Made by a program: the position numbers and the translations under genes
The notes under the pieces: model-generated
The model's database searches: none
Told to the model about the DNA's origin: nothing
What the model saw: only the letters and a program-made list of their open reading frames with translations
Assembly: GCF_003046795.1 (NCBI RefSeq)
Contig: NZ_PZKN01000012.1
Location: 50,531-114,530, forward strand
Reading direction: 5' to 3'
From: Desulfonatronum sp. SC1
Lineage (GTDB): Bacteria > Desulfobacterota > Desulfovibrionia > Desulfovibrionales > Desulfonatronaceae
Length of the DNA: 64,000 bases
In this document: piece after piece, positions 20,198-30,532 of the stretch
How positions within the stretch are numbered: the stretch's first letter is position 1
Layout: the number at the start of each line of letters is the position of its first letter

Positions 20198-21295
20198 ATG
20201 TCCGTTCGCCTCGCTCCCAAAAAAATCCAGTCCCTTTTGCCCACGGACATTCTATTCCAGTCCGACTATTGGGCCCATGTCAAATCCCGCCTGGGATGCA
20301 GGCCCGTGGCCTTCGACATCCTTTCCCCGGAGCCAACAGCCTCCAACCCGGCCCGCGAGAGTCGCGGCGACGTCCTGGTCCTGCTCCAGCCCGTAGGCCG
20401 GGACAGCCTGGGAGCCTTCGTGCCCCAGGGGCCGGAGCATGCGCCGCCTGGGGATCATCGCGGACAGTATCTCGAAGACCTTTCCGAAGCGCTGATCAGT
20501 CACCTGGACCCTTCCGTGGCCTTCATCCGCTATGACCTACCCTGGGAGTCACGGTACGCTCGTGAAATGCACGTCAAAAGTTGGACCGCCTTTCCAGAGC
20601 CACGCATCCGGGAAATGCGCATGAACATTGGCACCAGACACTGGAACCTGCGCAAAGCGAAAATGGACATGACAGTGGCCAGTTCCCTGGTCGTGGATAT
20701 CGATCGGGCGGAGGAGGAGATTTTGGCCGGGATGAAGGCGAAGACCCGCTACAACATCGGCCTGGCCCGGCGCAAGGGCGTCACCGTGACTCCGGCGTCC
20801 ATGGACAAGCTGCTCACGTTCTACGACCTGTACCGCCAGACCGCCCGACGCAACGGCTTCCCCTCTTGCGATTATCGCCACTTCGTGGCGCTGTTCCAAG
20901 CCCACGCCCAAAAGTCCGACACTCCGGAACTGCATTTCCTGTTGGCCGGACATGAAAGCGATCTCCTGGCCGGAGCGATCGTCGCCATTTCCGGAAGTAA
21001 CGCCGTTTTTCTGCACGGCGCTTCCTCCACGGCCAACAGGACGCTCATGGGTTCGTACGCCCTGCACTGGGCCGCCATGCGGCTGGCCAGGAGCCGAGGT
21101 TGCACCCGCTACGACATGGGGGCGGTCTCGCCCGTGGCCGCGCCGGACCATCCCTTTTACGGACTGTTTCGCTTCAAGACCGGATTCGGCGGAACCATCG
21201 AACTGCGTAGCGGCTCTTGGGACTATCCGTTGAACGAAGACGTCTACAGCGCTTATCGCAACGCGGACGCACTTTCCCAGCTCGGCGGCCTGTAG
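20198..21295 (+). CDS. FemAB/GNAT-fold aminoacyltransferase-like protein
   Basis: A 365-residue protein of the FemAB (lipid II peptide-bridge) / DUF2156-like superfamily. It has two GNAT-like halves; recognisable are LFQSDYWAHVKSRLG at the N-terminus, MKAKTRYNIGLARRKGV, FYDLYRQTARRNGF, ALHWAAMRLARSRGCTRYDMGAVSP and HPFYGLFRFKTGFGG. Family members transfer amino acids from tRNA to peptidoglycan or polysaccharide. In Gram-negatives they are often of unknown substrate. No signal peptide. The gene is monocistronic, bounded by terminators at 20095-20132 and 21334-21374. Confidence 0.8.
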   Translation: MSVRLAPKKIQSLLPTDILFQSDYWAHVKSRLGCRPVAFDILSPEPTASNPARESRGDVLVLLQPVGRDSLGAFVPQGPEHAPPGDHRGQYLEDLSEALISHLDPSVAFIRYDLPWESRYAREMHVKSWTAFPEPRIREMRMNIGTRHWNLRKAKMDMTVASSLVVDIDRAEEEILAGMKAKTRYNIGLARRKGVTVTPASMDKLLTFYDLYRQTARRNGFPSCDYRHFVALFQAHAQKSDTPELHFLLAGHESDLLAGAIVAISGSNAVFLHGASSTANRTLMGSYALHWAAMRLARSRGCTRYDMGAVSPVAAPDHPFYGLFRFKTGFGGTIELRSGSWDYPLNEDVYSAYRNADALSQLGGL

Positions 21296-21333
21296 CTGCG
21301 TGGTTCAATTCACGCGCTCTTCCCACCACCACG

Positions 21334-21374
21334 AAAAAATGCCCGCGCCCTGGAACGTTATCCGTTCCAGGGCG
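21334..21374 (+). terminator. Terminator after the femAB-like gene
   Basis: Arms aaaatgc-cgcgccctggaacg and cgttccagggcgcg-gcatttt close a TTAT-containing loop, with A-rich and T-rich flanks that allow action on both strands. Confidence 0.85.
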
Positions 21375-21479
21375 CGAGCATTTTGAACACATGATCCACG
21401 ACAAGTTTTGTCGCAATTTCCGATGAATTTCAGCCAGCGGAACTGTTCGTCATCATCGTTTCGCGGAGACCAAGTCCCA

Positions 21480-21587
21480 TCAAAAGACCACCGCCGCGTA
21501 AATATCCATCAACCCAAACAACGCGAAAAGGCCGACGCCGATGATCCATGCTTCGAAGGAGAGAGCGATTTTACTGAAAATGAACAT
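21480..21587 (-). CDS. 35-residue single-pass membrane peptide
   Basis: A short ORF reading MFIFSKIALSFEAWIIGVGL and then FALFGLMDIYAAVVF: almost entirely hydrophobic, one transmembrane helix, with a single Lys and acidic residues at the ends. ATG 21587 is preceded at 7 bases by AAGAGGAA, a good ribosome-binding site. It stands alone in the roughly 500-base gap between the femAB-like gene and the radical SAM gene (21296-21803). I do not recognise it; small size makes it easy to miss. The hydrophobic pattern plus the ribosome-binding site argue for expression. Confidence 0.55.
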   Translation of the reverse strand: MFIFSKIALSFEAWIIGVGLFALFGLMDIYAAVVF

Positions 21588-21803
21588 GGCGGAATTCCTC
21601 TTGGAATTGATTCAAAATCATAGCCTCATGTCTTCTTTTCTTTTCCCTGCCTTTGGTCACGCCGTCAAGTCCTGTCTTCACGATGCCTATTTTACCAAAA
21701 CGTAGATTCGAAGTCATGAACGCGATCCGAGCCCGTGACATCCGCGTCGTCCCTGGGTAGTTTTCTCGGAAATGGAGCGTGATCGCAAACCAAGGAGGAC
21801 GGC

Positions 21804-22763
21804 ATGACCAAAACGCCGGAAGCCGGATATCTACGACTCCACGCCGCCGGAGTACTGCGAGCCCGTGCAGCCGAGGCGGTGGAGGCGCTTTGCTCCTGCA
21901 CCGCATGCCCCAGACAGTGCCGGGTGAATCGACTCGAAGGGGAATTGGGCTTTTGCCGGGTCGGTCGCTGGGCCAAGGTGGCCAGCTACAGCCCGCACTT
22001 TGGGGAGGAGGAGCCGCTGGTGGGCAACGATGGGTCCGGGACGATCTTTTTCGCCCAGTGCAACCTGGCCTGTGTGTTTTGCCAGAACCACGACATCAGC
22101 CACCACGGAGAGAACGCCCCGGAAGCAACTCCGGAGCAGTTGGCCGTCGTCATGCTGGAATTGCAGGGCCAGGGCGTCCACAACATCAATTTCGTCACCC
22201 CGTCCCACGTCGTGCCCCAGATCCTCGAAGCCCTGGTCATCGCCGCGGACCAGGGGCTGCGTTTGCCCCTGGTCTACAATTCCAGCGGATACGACGGCCT
22301 GGAGACGCTGCTTCGGCTCGACGGCGTGGTGGACATCTACATGCCCGACGCCAAATTCTTTGCCCCGGATGCGGCCAAAACATACTGCCATGCCGAGGAT
22401 TATCCGGAACGGGCCAAAGCGGCCCTCAAGGAAATGCATCGCCAGGTGGGGGATCTGGAACTGGACGACCGGGGCGTCGCCGTCCGAGGCCTGCTGGTCC
22501 GGCATTTGGTCATGCCCGGTGACCTGGCCGGAACGGCCAAGTGGATGGATTATCTGGCCGCGGAAATCTCGCCGGACACCTACGTAAACATCATGGACCA
22601 ATACCGGCCGTGCGGCGAGGCAGGCGCGTTCCCGGAACTGGGCCGCCCGCTCACGGCCGGGGAGTTCGAGCAAGCCCTGAAAGCCGCGGCTCAAGCCGGG
22701 ATCACCCGCCTGGACCAGCGACCAAGAGATCTGGCCGAGCGCCTTTGGCGGGCCCTTTTATAA
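21804..22763 (+). CDS. Radical SAM protein, PflA-like (COG1313 type)
   Basis: A 319-residue radical SAM enzyme with the 4Fe-4S motif CNLACVFC (CxxxCxxC) around residue 88, preceded by a separate Cys cluster (CSCTACPRQCRVNR, FCRVG) in the first 55 residues. Family members resemble pyruvate-formate-lyase activating enzymes; the substrate protein is unknown here. Other visible conserved segments are INFVTPSHVVPQI, YNSSGYD and VDIYMPDAKF. No obvious partner gene is adjacent. Confidence 0.85.
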   Translation: MTKTPEAGYLRLHAAGVLRARAAEAVEALCSCTACPRQCRVNRLEGELGFCRVGRWAKVASYSPHFGEEEPLVGNDGSGTIFFAQCNLACVFCQNHDISHHGENAPEATPEQLAVVMLELQGQGVHNINFVTPSHVVPQILEALVIAADQGLRLPLVYNSSGYDGLETLLRLDGVVDIYMPDAKFFAPDAAKTYCHAEDYPERAKAALKEMHRQVGDLELDDRGVAVRGLLVRHLVMPGDLAGTAKWMDYLAAEISPDTYVNIMDQYRPCGEAGAFPELGRPLTAGEFEQALKAAAQAGITRLDQRPRDLAERLWRALL

Positions 22764-22815
22764 CGCATCCGAATCACGCATGCATGATCGGGAAAAGGGT
22801 CCGGGGCAGGGCGGA

Positions 22816-22875
22816 TGTCAAAATGGAGGGACAGACATCTTGCCTGTCCATGCAGGCAGGATGCCTGCACTACCC
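22816..22875. repeat. Dispersed double-hairpin repeat, copy 2
   Basis: Second copy of the 60-base element at 7311-7370, differing at about four positions. It again holds two hairpins (ggacagaca/tgcctgtcc and gcaggca/tgcctgc). It lies between the convergent ends of the radical SAM gene and the 22920-23276 gene. Confidence 0.75.
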
Positions 22876-22919
22876 GATTCATAAACGGTAATTCGCGACA
22901 GCCGTATCCCTAATGTGAA

Positions 22920-23276
22920 TCAGGACGCTCCACGTATGGACGCGGCGACCTCGCTGAAGATCTGATGAACCATGGCTGCCTCCTCCCGGTCCGTGAACTG
23001 GAAACAAACCCGCTCCCGGCCGGAGCGGGCCATGTCCTCGTCCAGGGTCAGCTCAAGCTGGAAGCCGAATTCCTGGCCGCTTCCCAGTACGGAATCATCC
23101 AGGGGCGCAAGCGAGCCGACCCGCACATCGGATGCGCTTTCACACTCGATATTGCCGTAGAACCGATGTCCGTTGCCCACGAAATGTACGGTCCTGCCGC
23201 GCACGTAGACTTCTTCCAGGCTGCGAAAGGCCAGAAGCATGGCATAGGAACCAACGGCTTCGGAGGATGATGTCAC
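22920..23276 (-). CDS. Hypothetical protein coupled to the HD-domain gene
   Basis: A 118-residue soluble protein of unknown function (LLAFRSLEEVYVRGRTVHFV, FGFQLELTLDEDMA, VCFQFTDREEAA). A beta-rich pattern followed by a C-terminal helix resembles small PilZ-like or regulatory domains, but no diagnostic motif is visible. GTG 23276 overlaps the stop of the upstream HD gene (GTGA), which implies translational coupling. The frame is open further upstream but only over the HD gene. Confidence 0.6.
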   Translation of the reverse strand: MTSSSEAVGSYAMLLAFRSLEEVYVRGRTVHFVGNGHRFYGNIECESASDVRVGSLAPLDDSVLGSGQEFGFQLELTLDEDMARSGRERVCFQFTDREEAAMVHQIFSEVAASIRGAS

Positions 23277-23827
23277 TTCAGGTTGACCTGGTCCGCGACG
23301 GTGGCGACGGAGGCCACGGCGTCGTTCAGAAAATCGTCCAATCCCACCCCGATGGTTTCGCACTCCCGGATGATCTCCCGGTTCACCGCGGCGGCAAAGG
23401 CCTTGTCCTTCATTTTCTTCTTCAGGCTCTTGGCCCCCAGTCCCTCCAGCTTGGTAGGCCGGATCAGAGCCGCGGCGGAAACCAGGCCGGTGACTGTTTC
23501 AGCGCAGCGCAGCGCATGGTCGAAGGTGGTGGACGGCGCAACGCCGTTGCGCTCGCCGTTGTGAGCGCGGATGGCCGTCAGGGCTTCCTCGGGCAGGGCG
23601 TTGGCCAGCCACGTCGCCGCCCGCAAGCCGTGCTCCTCGGGCAGATCCTTGGTTTCATGGAAGTCCAGGTCATGCAGCAGCCCCGCCAGCCCCCAGACTT
23701 CCTCATTCTGCCCCAGTCGCCTGGCCAGTCCCCGCATCACCGCCTCGGTCTCCAGGGCATGATGCAGCATATGCTGTTCCTGGCCCTTGCTCGAAAGCAA
23801 TTCCCAAGCTTGTTCACGCGATATCAT
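23273..23827 (-). CDS. HD-domain phosphohydrolase
   Basis: A 184-residue metal-dependent hydrolase of the HD superfamily. The HD signature is LAGLLHDLDFHET, with an upstream His (HMLHHALETEAVM) and downstream RAHNGERNG supplying further ligands. Related small HD proteins cleave nucleotides or phosphate esters; the substrate is unknown. The start at 23827 has GGAGA upstream. It lies directly after argB, with 20 bases between. Confidence 0.8.
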   Translation of the reverse strand: MISREQAWELLSSKGQEQHMLHHALETEAVMRGLARRLGQNEEVWGLAGLLHDLDFHETKDLPEEHGLRAATWLANALPEEALTAIRAHNGERNGVAPSTTFDHALRCAETVTGLVSAAALIRPTKLEGLGAKSLKKKMKDKAFAAAVNREIIRECETIGVGLDDFLNDAVASVATVADQVNLK

Positions 23828-23847
23828 GTTGTCTCCGTTGCTTATCC

Positions 23848-24726
23848 TTAAAAAATAATTTCCGTGCCGATCCCGCCCTTGGTGAACATTTCCAGAAGGA
23901 TGGAGTTTTCCAGCCTTCCGTCGATAATGTGCGCCTTTTCCACCCCGGCTTCCACGGCTTCCAGGCAGCATTTGACCTTGGGAATCATCCCGCCGCGCAG
24001 TATGCCTTTTTCCAGGGCCTCCACGGCTTTGTGGCGATTCATGGACGAGATCAGATTGCCTTCGATGTCCAGAACCCCGGCAACATCCGTGAGCAGGATC
24101 AACCGCTTGGCTTCGAGTGCCGCTGCCACGGCCCCGGCCACGGCGTCGGCGTTGATGTTGTAGGTCTCGCCGTCGTCGTCCACGCCCACCGGGGCGATCA
24201 CCGGAATGAACCCTTCCTTTTCCAGGGTGCGGATCAGGCCGGTGCGGATGTCCGTGACCTCGCCCACCTTGCCCAGGTCGATGATCTCCGGGGGCATGTC
24301 CTTGTGCGGGATGACCATCTCCATTTTCTGGGCGTTGATGATCCGCCCGTCCTTGCCGGAGAGCCCCACGGCCTTGCCGCCGTGCTGGTTGAGCAGGTTG
24401 ACGATCTCCTTGTTCACCTTGCCCACCAGGACCATTTCCACCACGTCCATGGTGGCCTCGTCCGTGACCCGCAACCCTTCCCGGAACTGGCAGCAGATGC
24501 CCAATTGATCCAACATTTTGCCGATCTGCGGCCCGCCGCCATGCACGATCACCGGATTGACACCGATGTAGCGCAGCAGGACGATGTTCAGGGCGAACGC
24601 CCGCTTGAGCTGCTCGTCCTTCATGGCGTGCCCGCCGTACTTGATGACCACGGTCTGTCCGTAGAAATCCCGGATGTACGGGAGCGCTTCGAGCAGGGTT
24701 TTAGCTTTGGCGATTTCGTGTTGCAT
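23848..24726 (-). CDS. argB: Acetylglutamate kinase
   Basis: Second step of arginine synthesis: phosphorylates N-acetylglutamate. The 292-residue protein contains [10 protein letters not shown], the [10 protein letters not shown] glycine motif, [40 protein letters not shown] and [14 protein letters not shown]. All positions expected for the hexameric, arginine-sensitive class are present in outline. Confidence 0.96.
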   Translation of the reverse strand: MQHEIAKAKTLLEALPYIRDFYGQTVVIKYGGHAMKDEQLKRAFALNIVLLRYIGVNPVIVHGGGPQIGKMLDQLGICCQFREGLRVTDEATMDVVEMVLVGKVNKEIVNLLNQHGGKAVGLSGKDGRIINAQKMEMVIPHKDMPPEIIDLGKVGEVTDIRTGLIRTLEKEGFIPVIAPVGVDDDGETYNINADAVAGAVAAALEAKRLILLTDVAGVLDIEGNLISSMNRHKAVEALEKGILRGGMIPKVKCCLEAVEAGVEKAHIIDGRLENSILLEMFTKGGIGTEIIF

Positions 24727-24790
24727 GAGGTTGTACTCGCTAAATCAGGTAATAGTGCGATTTAAGCAGGTTCGGAGCCAATCTCCTTTT

Positions 24791-24826
24791 CCGATATCGA
24801 AATCGTTTTCAATAGTGATTTCGACT
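24791..24826. repeat. TCGAAATCG-type short repeat, argB/hslU gap
   Basis: The 127-base gap between argB and hslU contains ccgatatcgaaatcg and a following gatttcgac, the same degenerate word family as at 1912-2004 and 35845-35927. Confidence 0.4.
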
Positions 24827-24853
24827 GATGCCGTCACGGTTTGGAAGCCGACG

Positions 24854-26224
24854 CTACAGTATATACCGCGACAAATCCCGACGTTGCTGAATATCCTGAA
24901 GCTTGTCCTGGACATAGGCGCCGTCCACGATCACCTGATCGCCTGAGCGTTCCGAGGCCTCGAAGGAGAGGTCGGAGAGGATCTTTTCCAGGATGGTGTA
25001 CAATCTGCGTGCGCCGATGTTCTCCGTGTCGTCGTTAATCTTCTGGGCGAAGCCCGCCACCTCTTCCAGGGAGTCCGGGGTGAATTCCAGGGCCACGCCT
25101 TCGGTGCCCAGCAGGGCCATGTACTGCTTGGTCAGGGCGTTTTCCGGCTCGGTCAGGATGCGCAGGAAGTCTTCCTTGGTCAGCGCGGACAGTTCCACAC
25201 GCAACGGAAAGCGGCCCTGCAATTCCGGAATCAAATCCGAGGGCTTGGACATATGGAACGCGCCGGCGGCGATGAACAGAATGTGGTCCGTGCGCACCAT
25301 CCCGTACTTGGTATTCACGGAACTGCCCTCCACCACCGGCAGCAGGTCCCGCTGCACGCCTTCACGGGATATGTCGGCCTTGGACGCTTCCCGACTGCTG
25401 CAGACCTTGTCGATCTCGTCCAGAAAAACGATCCCGCCCTGCTCGACCCGCTCCCGGGCCGCCTCCATGATCTTGTCCATGTCGATGAGTTTGTCGCTCT
25501 CTTCCTGGATCAGCAGTTCATAGGCGTCCTTGACCTTGACCCGACGCTGCTTGCGGCGCTGGGGAAAAACCCGGCTGAACATGTCCCGAAACTGCATTTC
25601 CATGTCCTCCAGACCGGGCATGGCCATGATCTCCACCTGGGGCGAGGAAGCCTTGACATCCAGTTCCACCAGCCGCTCATCCAGCTTGCCGTCTCGCCAC
25701 AACTTACGCAGCTTTTCCCGGGTTGAATCCTGACCGGCGTCGCCCTCGCTCTCCAGGGCCGGGCCATTGGTGGGGGGAATGGTGGGCGAAGCCTGTTGCG
25801 GCGGCTTTTTGGCCGGCAGAAGCAGGTCCAGCAATCGTTCTTCGGCCAGCTTCTCGGCCTTGACCCGAACCCGCTCGGTTTCCTCCTTGCGCAGCATGGA
25901 CACGCCGATCTCCATCAGATCTCGGATCATGGACTCCACGTCCCGGCCCACGTACCCGACTTCCGTGTACTTCGTCGCCTCCACCTTGATGAACGGCGCA
26001 CTGGCCAGCTTGGCCAGCCGCCGGGCGATTTCCGTCTTGCCCACGCCGGTGGGGCCGATCATGATGATATTCTTGGGCGCGATTTCGTCCCGCAGTTCCG
26101 GGGCCAACTGCTGCCGACGCCAGCGATTGCGCAGGGCAATGGCCACCATCCGTTTGGCGTCCTTCTGGCCGATGATGTAACGGTCCAGTTCCGATACGAT
26201 TTCACGGGGGGTTAAATAGCTCAT
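24854..26224 (-). CDS. hslU: ATP-dependent protease ATPase subunit HslU
   Basis: AAA+ unfoldase that feeds substrates to the HslV peptidase. Start 26224 ([19 protein letters not shown]) gives 456 residues. Visible are Walker [17 protein letters not shown], pore loop [10 protein letters not shown], Walker [11 protein letters not shown], sensor [22 protein letters not shown] and the C-terminal DLSRYIL tail that docks into HslV. It overlaps the hslV stop by one base. Confidence 0.96.
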   Translation of the reverse strand: MSYLTPREIVSELDRYIIGQKDAKRMVAIALRNRWRRQQLAPELRDEIAPKNIIMIGPTGVGKTEIARRLAKLASAPFIKVEATKYTEVGYVGRDVESMIRDLMEIGVSMLRKEETERVRVKAEKLAEERLLDLLLPAKKPPQQASPTIPPTNGPALESEGDAGQDSTREKLRKLWRDGKLDERLVELDVKASSPQVEIMAMPGLEDMEMQFRDMFSRVFPQRRKQRRVKVKDAYELLIQEESDKLIDMDKIMEAARERVEQGGIVFLDEIDKVCSSREASKADISREGVQRDLLPVVEGSSVNTKYGMVRTDHILFIAAGAFHMSKPSDLIPELQGRFPLRVELSALTKEDFLRILTEPENALTKQYMALLGTEGVALEFTPDSLEEVAGFAQKINDDTENIGARRLYTILEKILSDLSFEASERSGDQVIVDGAYVQDKLQDIQQRRDLSRYIL

Positions 26225-26790
26225 CAGGTGGTCGTCTCCTTCTTGGCCTCGTCCTTGCGCAATGATTCCAGGCTCAGTTGGTCGTTGGTAAACACGCAGA
26301 GTTCCGCGGCAATGGCCATGGACTTGCGCACAATCTCCTCGCACTCCAGCGAGGTGTTCCGGGCCAGGGCCCGGGCCGCGGCCAAGGCGTAGCTCCCGCC
26401 GGAACCAATGGCCGCAACGCCGTCGTCCGGCTCGATCACGTCCCCGGTGCCGCTGAGCAGCAGGATGGACGTATCGTCGGCCACCAGCAGCATGGCTTCA
26501 AGCCGCCGCAAATACTTGTCCAGCCTCCATTCCTTGGCCATTTCCACGCTGGCCCGGACCAAATTCCCGCCGTACTCCTCCAGCTTGGCCTCGAAGCGCT
26601 CGAACAGCGTCATGGCGTCCGCCGTGGCCCCGGCAAATCCGACTATCACCCGATCCTTGAATATTTTCCGAACCTTGCGGGCCTTGTGCTTCAGGGCTAC
26701 GCTCTGGCCCATGGTCACCTGCCCGTCTCCGGCCATTGCCACCCCGCTCGCATCCCGCACGGCGAGAATGGTCGTTCCGTGTAAGTCCAT
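26224..26790 (-). CDS. hslV: ATP-dependent protease peptidase subunit HslV
   Basis: Threonine protease of the two-component HslUV machine. The N-terminus [21 protein letters not shown] shows the catalytic Thr after the HG propeptide end. [20 protein letters not shown] and [14 protein letters not shown] follow. Length 188 residues, slightly above the usual ~175 because of a charged C-terminal tail. Confidence 0.96.
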   Translation of the reverse strand: MDLHGTTILAVRDASGVAMAGDGQVTMGQSVALKHKARKVRKIFKDRVIVGFAGATADAMTLFERFEAKLEEYGGNLVRASVEMAKEWRLDKYLRRLEAMLLVADDTSILLLSGTGDVIEPDDGVAAIGSGGSYALAAARALARNTSLECEEIVRKSMAIAAELCVFTNDQLSLESLRKDEAKKETTT

Positions 26791-26832
26791 TACTTGCTCC
26801 TCAAGTGCTCGTTTGAATAAAAAAAGGAAAGA

Positions 26833-29037
26833 TCAGCCTTTTTTTGATTTAATCACGGCCCGCGGCTTGCTGCCTTCCTGGGAGCCCAGCAGGCCGTCCT
26901 TTTCCATTTGTTCGATGAATCGGGCCGAGCGATTGAAGCCGATCCGGAAGCGGCGCTGGAGCAGGGAGATGGAGGCCCGGCCCTGTTCCAGGACGAATTC
27001 CACGGCCTGGCTGTAGATGGGGTCATCCACCACGTCTGAGCCCTCGGGGCCGGGGCCGTTATTGCCGCCGACTTCTTCCTTGGCCCACTCGTTGAAATCC
27101 AGTTCAAAGCTGGGCGGTTGCTGTTCGTGCCAGGCCTTGACCACGGCGGAAATTTCATCGTCGCCGACGAAGGCCCCGTGCATCCGCTGCAACTTTCCTG
27201 CACTGGGCTTGAAAAGCATGTCGCCCTGCCCCAGAAGATGTTCCGCGCCCACGGAATCCAGGATGGTCCGAGAGTCGTGCTTGGAGGTGACCTGAAAGCT
27301 GATCCGGCAGGGGAAGTTGGCCTTGATCAGTCCGGTGACCACGTCCACCGAAGGCCGCTGCGTGGCCAAAATCATATGGATGCCCGCAGCCCGGGCCAAT
27401 TGGGCCAAACGAACGATGCTCACTTCCACATCCTTGCCCGAAGTGAGCATCAGGTCCGCCAATTCGTCGATGATGATCACCAGGTACGGCATGGGCCGAT
27501 GCTGTTCGGCCTCTCCCGGCGGCAGTCCGACGAGCTTTTGTTGGTAGGACGAGATATGCCGCACGCCCAACGCGGCCATGGCCTCGTAACGAGCGTCCAT
27601 CTCGGCCATGGCCCAGTCCAAGGCGCTTTTGGCCAGGGACATATCCGTGACCACGGGATGTACCAAGTGGGGCAAGTCCGCGTAAACGGCCAACTCGATC
27701 CGTTTGGGATCCACCAGCAAGAACTTGACTTCGTCCGGTCGGGCCTTGAACAGAATGCTCACGATCATTGCGTTCAGGCCCACGCTTTTTCCGGCCCCGG
27801 TGGCCCCGGCCACCAGCAGGTGCGGCATGCGGGCCAGATCCGCGACCATGGGCAGGCCTTCGATGTCCTTGCCGATGGCGATGGTCAGTTTGGATTTGGA
27901 TTTCTGAAAGGCCTCGGACTCCAGGATATCCCGCAACCAGACCGACTGGCGGTGCTCGTTGGGGATCTCCACGCCCACGGTGTCCTTACCCTGCAACGGG
28001 GCCACCACCCGCACCGATGCGGCCTTGAGTCCCAGGGACAGATCATCACTCAGACCGGCGATCCGACTGATCTTCACCCCCGGCGCGGGCTTGTATTCGA
28101 ACATGGTGATCACCGGACCGGGCTGGATATTCTGGACCTCGCCCTGAACCCCAAAGTCTGCCAGGCAAGCCGACAAGGACTTGGCCATCTCCTGCAGGCG
28201 CTGCGGGGAGGTGCGCGGTTGCTTGCGGTCCGGGACGGCCAAAAGGTTCAAGCTCGGAAAAAGCGCTACGCCCTTCTCCCCCAAAGCGAAATCCAGCTTT
28301 TCCGTGACCGCCGCCAGTGGATCTCGCTCTTTTTTCCCTTCCTTGGGTTTGGCGGCCCGGCTTTTTCCGCCGGAAACATAAAACTCCTCCAACAGGGACG
28401 GCGGCATGTCGCCGCCGTTCTTCCGCTTGCCGGGCTTGCCTTTGGACGGGCGTGGCCGGGAAGGGCGTTTGGCCCACTCGGCCAAGGCGCTTCCCCAGGT
28501 GGTCCAGTAGACGCCGAACAATAATTGCGAGGCCAGAAAGACCAGAAACAGCCACAACAGCAAGGCTCCGCGCTCATGAAACAAAACCATGCTCAAAGCG
28601 TGGAGTTGGTCTCCGAAGTAACCGCCGCCTTGAATCCCCGACACGACGATCCGTTCCTGAATCCAAGGGTGACTGGCCGCGGCCAGCAAGGCGAAACACA
28701 GCAGCAGCGAACCGATCCAGCGCCACCACGGGACCCGGAACACGCTCCAGACGCAGGCCAGTCCCAACCAGGTCAGGAGCGCCGGAAACACGAACGCCAA
28801 AAGCCCGACCAGGTCCACGAACAGACCGGCCAGGTAGGCCCCGACGACCCCGGCCTGGTTATGAATGGACTGGGTGCTTGTGGCCTGCTGGTTGAAGGAC
28901 GGGTCCTGGGGATGGTAGCTGAACAGGCTGAGAGTGAGAAAGGCGGCGACGAACAGCAGGGTCAGGGCGCAGATTTCCCGGAGCAGTCGCGTTTCATTTT
29001 CCTGGGGGGCGTCGGCGGTCACGGCGGAAGGACTCAT
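26833..29037 (-). CDS. ftsK: DNA translocase FtsK
   Basis: Membrane-anchored DNA pump that clears and resolves chromosome ends at division. The N-terminus has about four membrane helices in the first ~170 residues, followed by a Lys/Arg-rich linker, then the RecA-like motor with Walker A VAGATGAGKSVG and Walker B IIIDELADLM, and a C-terminal winged-helix gamma domain (ISLLQRRFRIGFNRSARFIE) that recognises KOPS. At 734 residues it is of SpoIIIE-like length, without the very long E. coli linker. Start chosen at ATG 29037; a TTG at 29061 is possible. Confidence 0.95.
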   Translation of the reverse strand: MSPSAVTADAPQENETRLLREICALTLLFVAAFLTLSLFSYHPQDPSFNQQATSTQSIHNQAGVVGAYLAGLFVDLVGLLAFVFPALLTWLGLACVWSVFRVPWWRWIGSLLLCFALLAAASHPWIQERIVVSGIQGGGYFGDQLHALSMVLFHERGALLLWLFLVFLASQLLFGVYWTTWGSALAEWAKRPSRPRPSKGKPGKRKNGGDMPPSLLEEFYVSGGKSRAAKPKEGKKERDPLAAVTEKLDFALGEKGVALFPSLNLLAVPDRKQPRTSPQRLQEMAKSLSACLADFGVQGEVQNIQPGPVITMFEYKPAPGVKISRIAGLSDDLSLGLKAASVRVVAPLQGKDTVGVEIPNEHRQSVWLRDILESEAFQKSKSKLTIAIGKDIEGLPMVADLARMPHLLVAGATGAGKSVGLNAMIVSILFKARPDEVKFLLVDPKRIELAVYADLPHLVHPVVTDMSLAKSALDWAMAEMDARYEAMAALGVRHISSYQQKLVGLPPGEAEQHRPMPYLVIIIDELADLMLTSGKDVEVSIVRLAQLARAAGIHMILATQRPSVDVVTGLIKANFPCRISFQVTSKHDSRTILDSVGAEHLLGQGDMLFKPSAGKLQRMHGAFVGDDEISAVVKAWHEQQPPSFELDFNEWAKEEVGGNNGPGPEGSDVVDDPIYSQAVEFVLEQGRASISLLQRRFRIGFNRSARFIEQMEKDGLLGSQEGSKPRAVIKSKKG

Positions 29038-29224
29038 ACCAGTCCGTTGAAAAACTCCCAATTGCCGCGTCGCCGTAAAGCGTTCAAACTCTCACGTATG
29101 GAAAAATACGCCTCGATCTTGAACACTTTTTGCTTCGTGCATTTGGATTTTTTTAACGAACTGCCGGATAAGGTCATTTCAATACTCAGACGAGTGATCG
29201 AGCGAGTCTAGGGCAAGGCATCCA

Positions 29225-29782
29225 TTAATCGCGGCTGATATAGGTCCCGGAACGGGTATCGACCTTGATCTTGTCGCCTTGGTTGATGAACAATGGAACG
29301 TTGACGGTCAGGCCGGTCTGAACCACGGCCGGTTTGGTGGAACCGCTGACCGTGTCGCCTTTAAGGCCGGGCTCGGTTTCGGTCACTTTCAGCACCACGG
29401 AGGCCGGCAGGTCCATGTCGATGGCCTGCCCCCGGTACAGCAGCACTTTGACCTGCTGACCGTCCAGTAGATAACGGCCCTTTTCCCCGGCCTGCTCCTC
29501 GGTCACGCTGAGTTGCTCGTAGGTGGTCATGTCCATGAACACGTATCCCGTGCCGTCGTGATACAGGAACTGCATTTCCCGAGATTCCAGATCCGGTTTG
29601 ACGAACTTTTCCCCGGAGCGATAGGTCTGGTCCAGGACCCGACCCGTGAGAATGTTGCGCAGCTTGGTGCGCACGAAAGCTCCGCCCTTGCCGGGTTTGA
29701 CGTGCAGGAATTCCACGATTTCGTAGGGCGTATCGTCGATTTCAATTTTCAGTCCGCGCTTGAAGTCGGTCGTCGAAGGCAT
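29225..29782 (-). CDS. efp: Translation elongation factor P
   Basis: Relieves ribosome stalling at polyproline. The 185-residue protein has the KOW-like domain with the modifiable Lys in [16 protein letters not shown], then two OB folds ending SGTYISRD. Start 29782 ([16 protein letters not shown]) is the family N-terminus. It follows aroQ by 32 bases. Confidence 0.96.
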   Translation of the reverse strand: MPSTTDFKRGLKIEIDDTPYEIVEFLHVKPGKGGAFVRTKLRNILTGRVLDQTYRSGEKFVKPDLESREMQFLYHDGTGYVFMDMTTYEQLSVTEEQAGEKGRYLLDGQQVKVLLYRGQAIDMDLPASVVLKVTETEPGLKGDTVSGSTKPAVVQTGLTVNVPLFINQGDKIKVDTRSGTYISRD

Positions 29783-29814
29783 GGCGTTGGTCCCATGGTT
29801 AAAGAGGTTGGAGA

Positions 29815-30285
29815 TTATGATTGTTCGGCAATGGCAGATGTCCACCGCAACCAGAGCGTCTGCACGGCCAGGGCGTAGCTGAGTAGGCCGAAACCGGAAA
29901 CCACACCGATGCAGTGCGGGGCGATCAGGCTGGCATGCCGGATGGACTCGGTTCTGGCCAGAATGTTGCTCAGATGCACTTCCACGCAGGGCAGGCCGAT
30001 CCAGGCCAGAGAGTCGGCCAGGGCCAAGCTGGTATGCGTGTAGGCCCCGGCGTTCAGTGCCACGCCGTAGACGTCCTCGTTGCGGGCCTGCTCCAGACGA
30101 TCGATGATTCGTCCTTCACCGTTGGCCTGAAAAAAAAGCAGTTCCACCTCGTCCACGGCCCGGCCCATCAAGGTTTCCAACAGGTCCGGCAGATCGCGCA
30201 TGCCCTGAGTGCCATAGATGTCCGGCTGACGCTGGCCGAGATGGCCGAGATTGGGGCCGTTGAGGACGAGAATGCGACAGGTCAT
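29815..30285 (-). CDS. aroQ: 3-dehydroquinate dehydratase, type II
   Basis: Third step of the shikimate pathway. The 156-residue protein has [20 protein letters not shown] (with the catalytic Tyr), [30 protein letters not shown] and [19 protein letters not shown] (with the catalytic His). Between DIYG and FFQ the usual SxxxL segment is slightly altered, and the C-terminus is longer than typical. Upstream of efp. Confidence 0.94.
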   Translation of the reverse strand: MTCRILVLNGPNLGHLGQRQPDIYGTQGMRDLPDLLETLMGRAVDEVELLFFQANGEGRIIDRLEQARNEDVYGVALNAGAYTHTSLALADSLAWIGLPCVEVHLSNILARTESIRHASLIAPHCIGVVSGFGLLSYALAVQTLWLRWTSAIAEQS

Positions 30286-30475
30286 GAAAGGAAACGCTCC
30301 CTGAAGGCTGCTGTTTCAGGAGGATACGAGTCGACGCCCGCCGCCTTGATCACGGACGACCAGTTGAGGCGTGCACCGCGAAAGAATAGATAAATCTAGC
30401 TGGTTGTCCAGAAAATCGCAACCTAGCGGAAACTGACGGGAGCGGTCAGCCGGAGACGTTCAAGATTGGAAGCGG

Positions 30476-30510
30476 AAAGACGACCGGGAAACTAGCATCC
30501 GGTCGTCTTT
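30476..30510 (-). terminator. Terminator after trmI
   Basis: Arms aaagacgaccgg and ccggtcgtcttt enclose an 11-base loop. On the minus strand the hairpin ends in T residues, 23 bases past the trmI stop. Confidence 0.8.
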
Positions 30511-30532
30511 AATGGTTAGGTTTGATCAGCGA

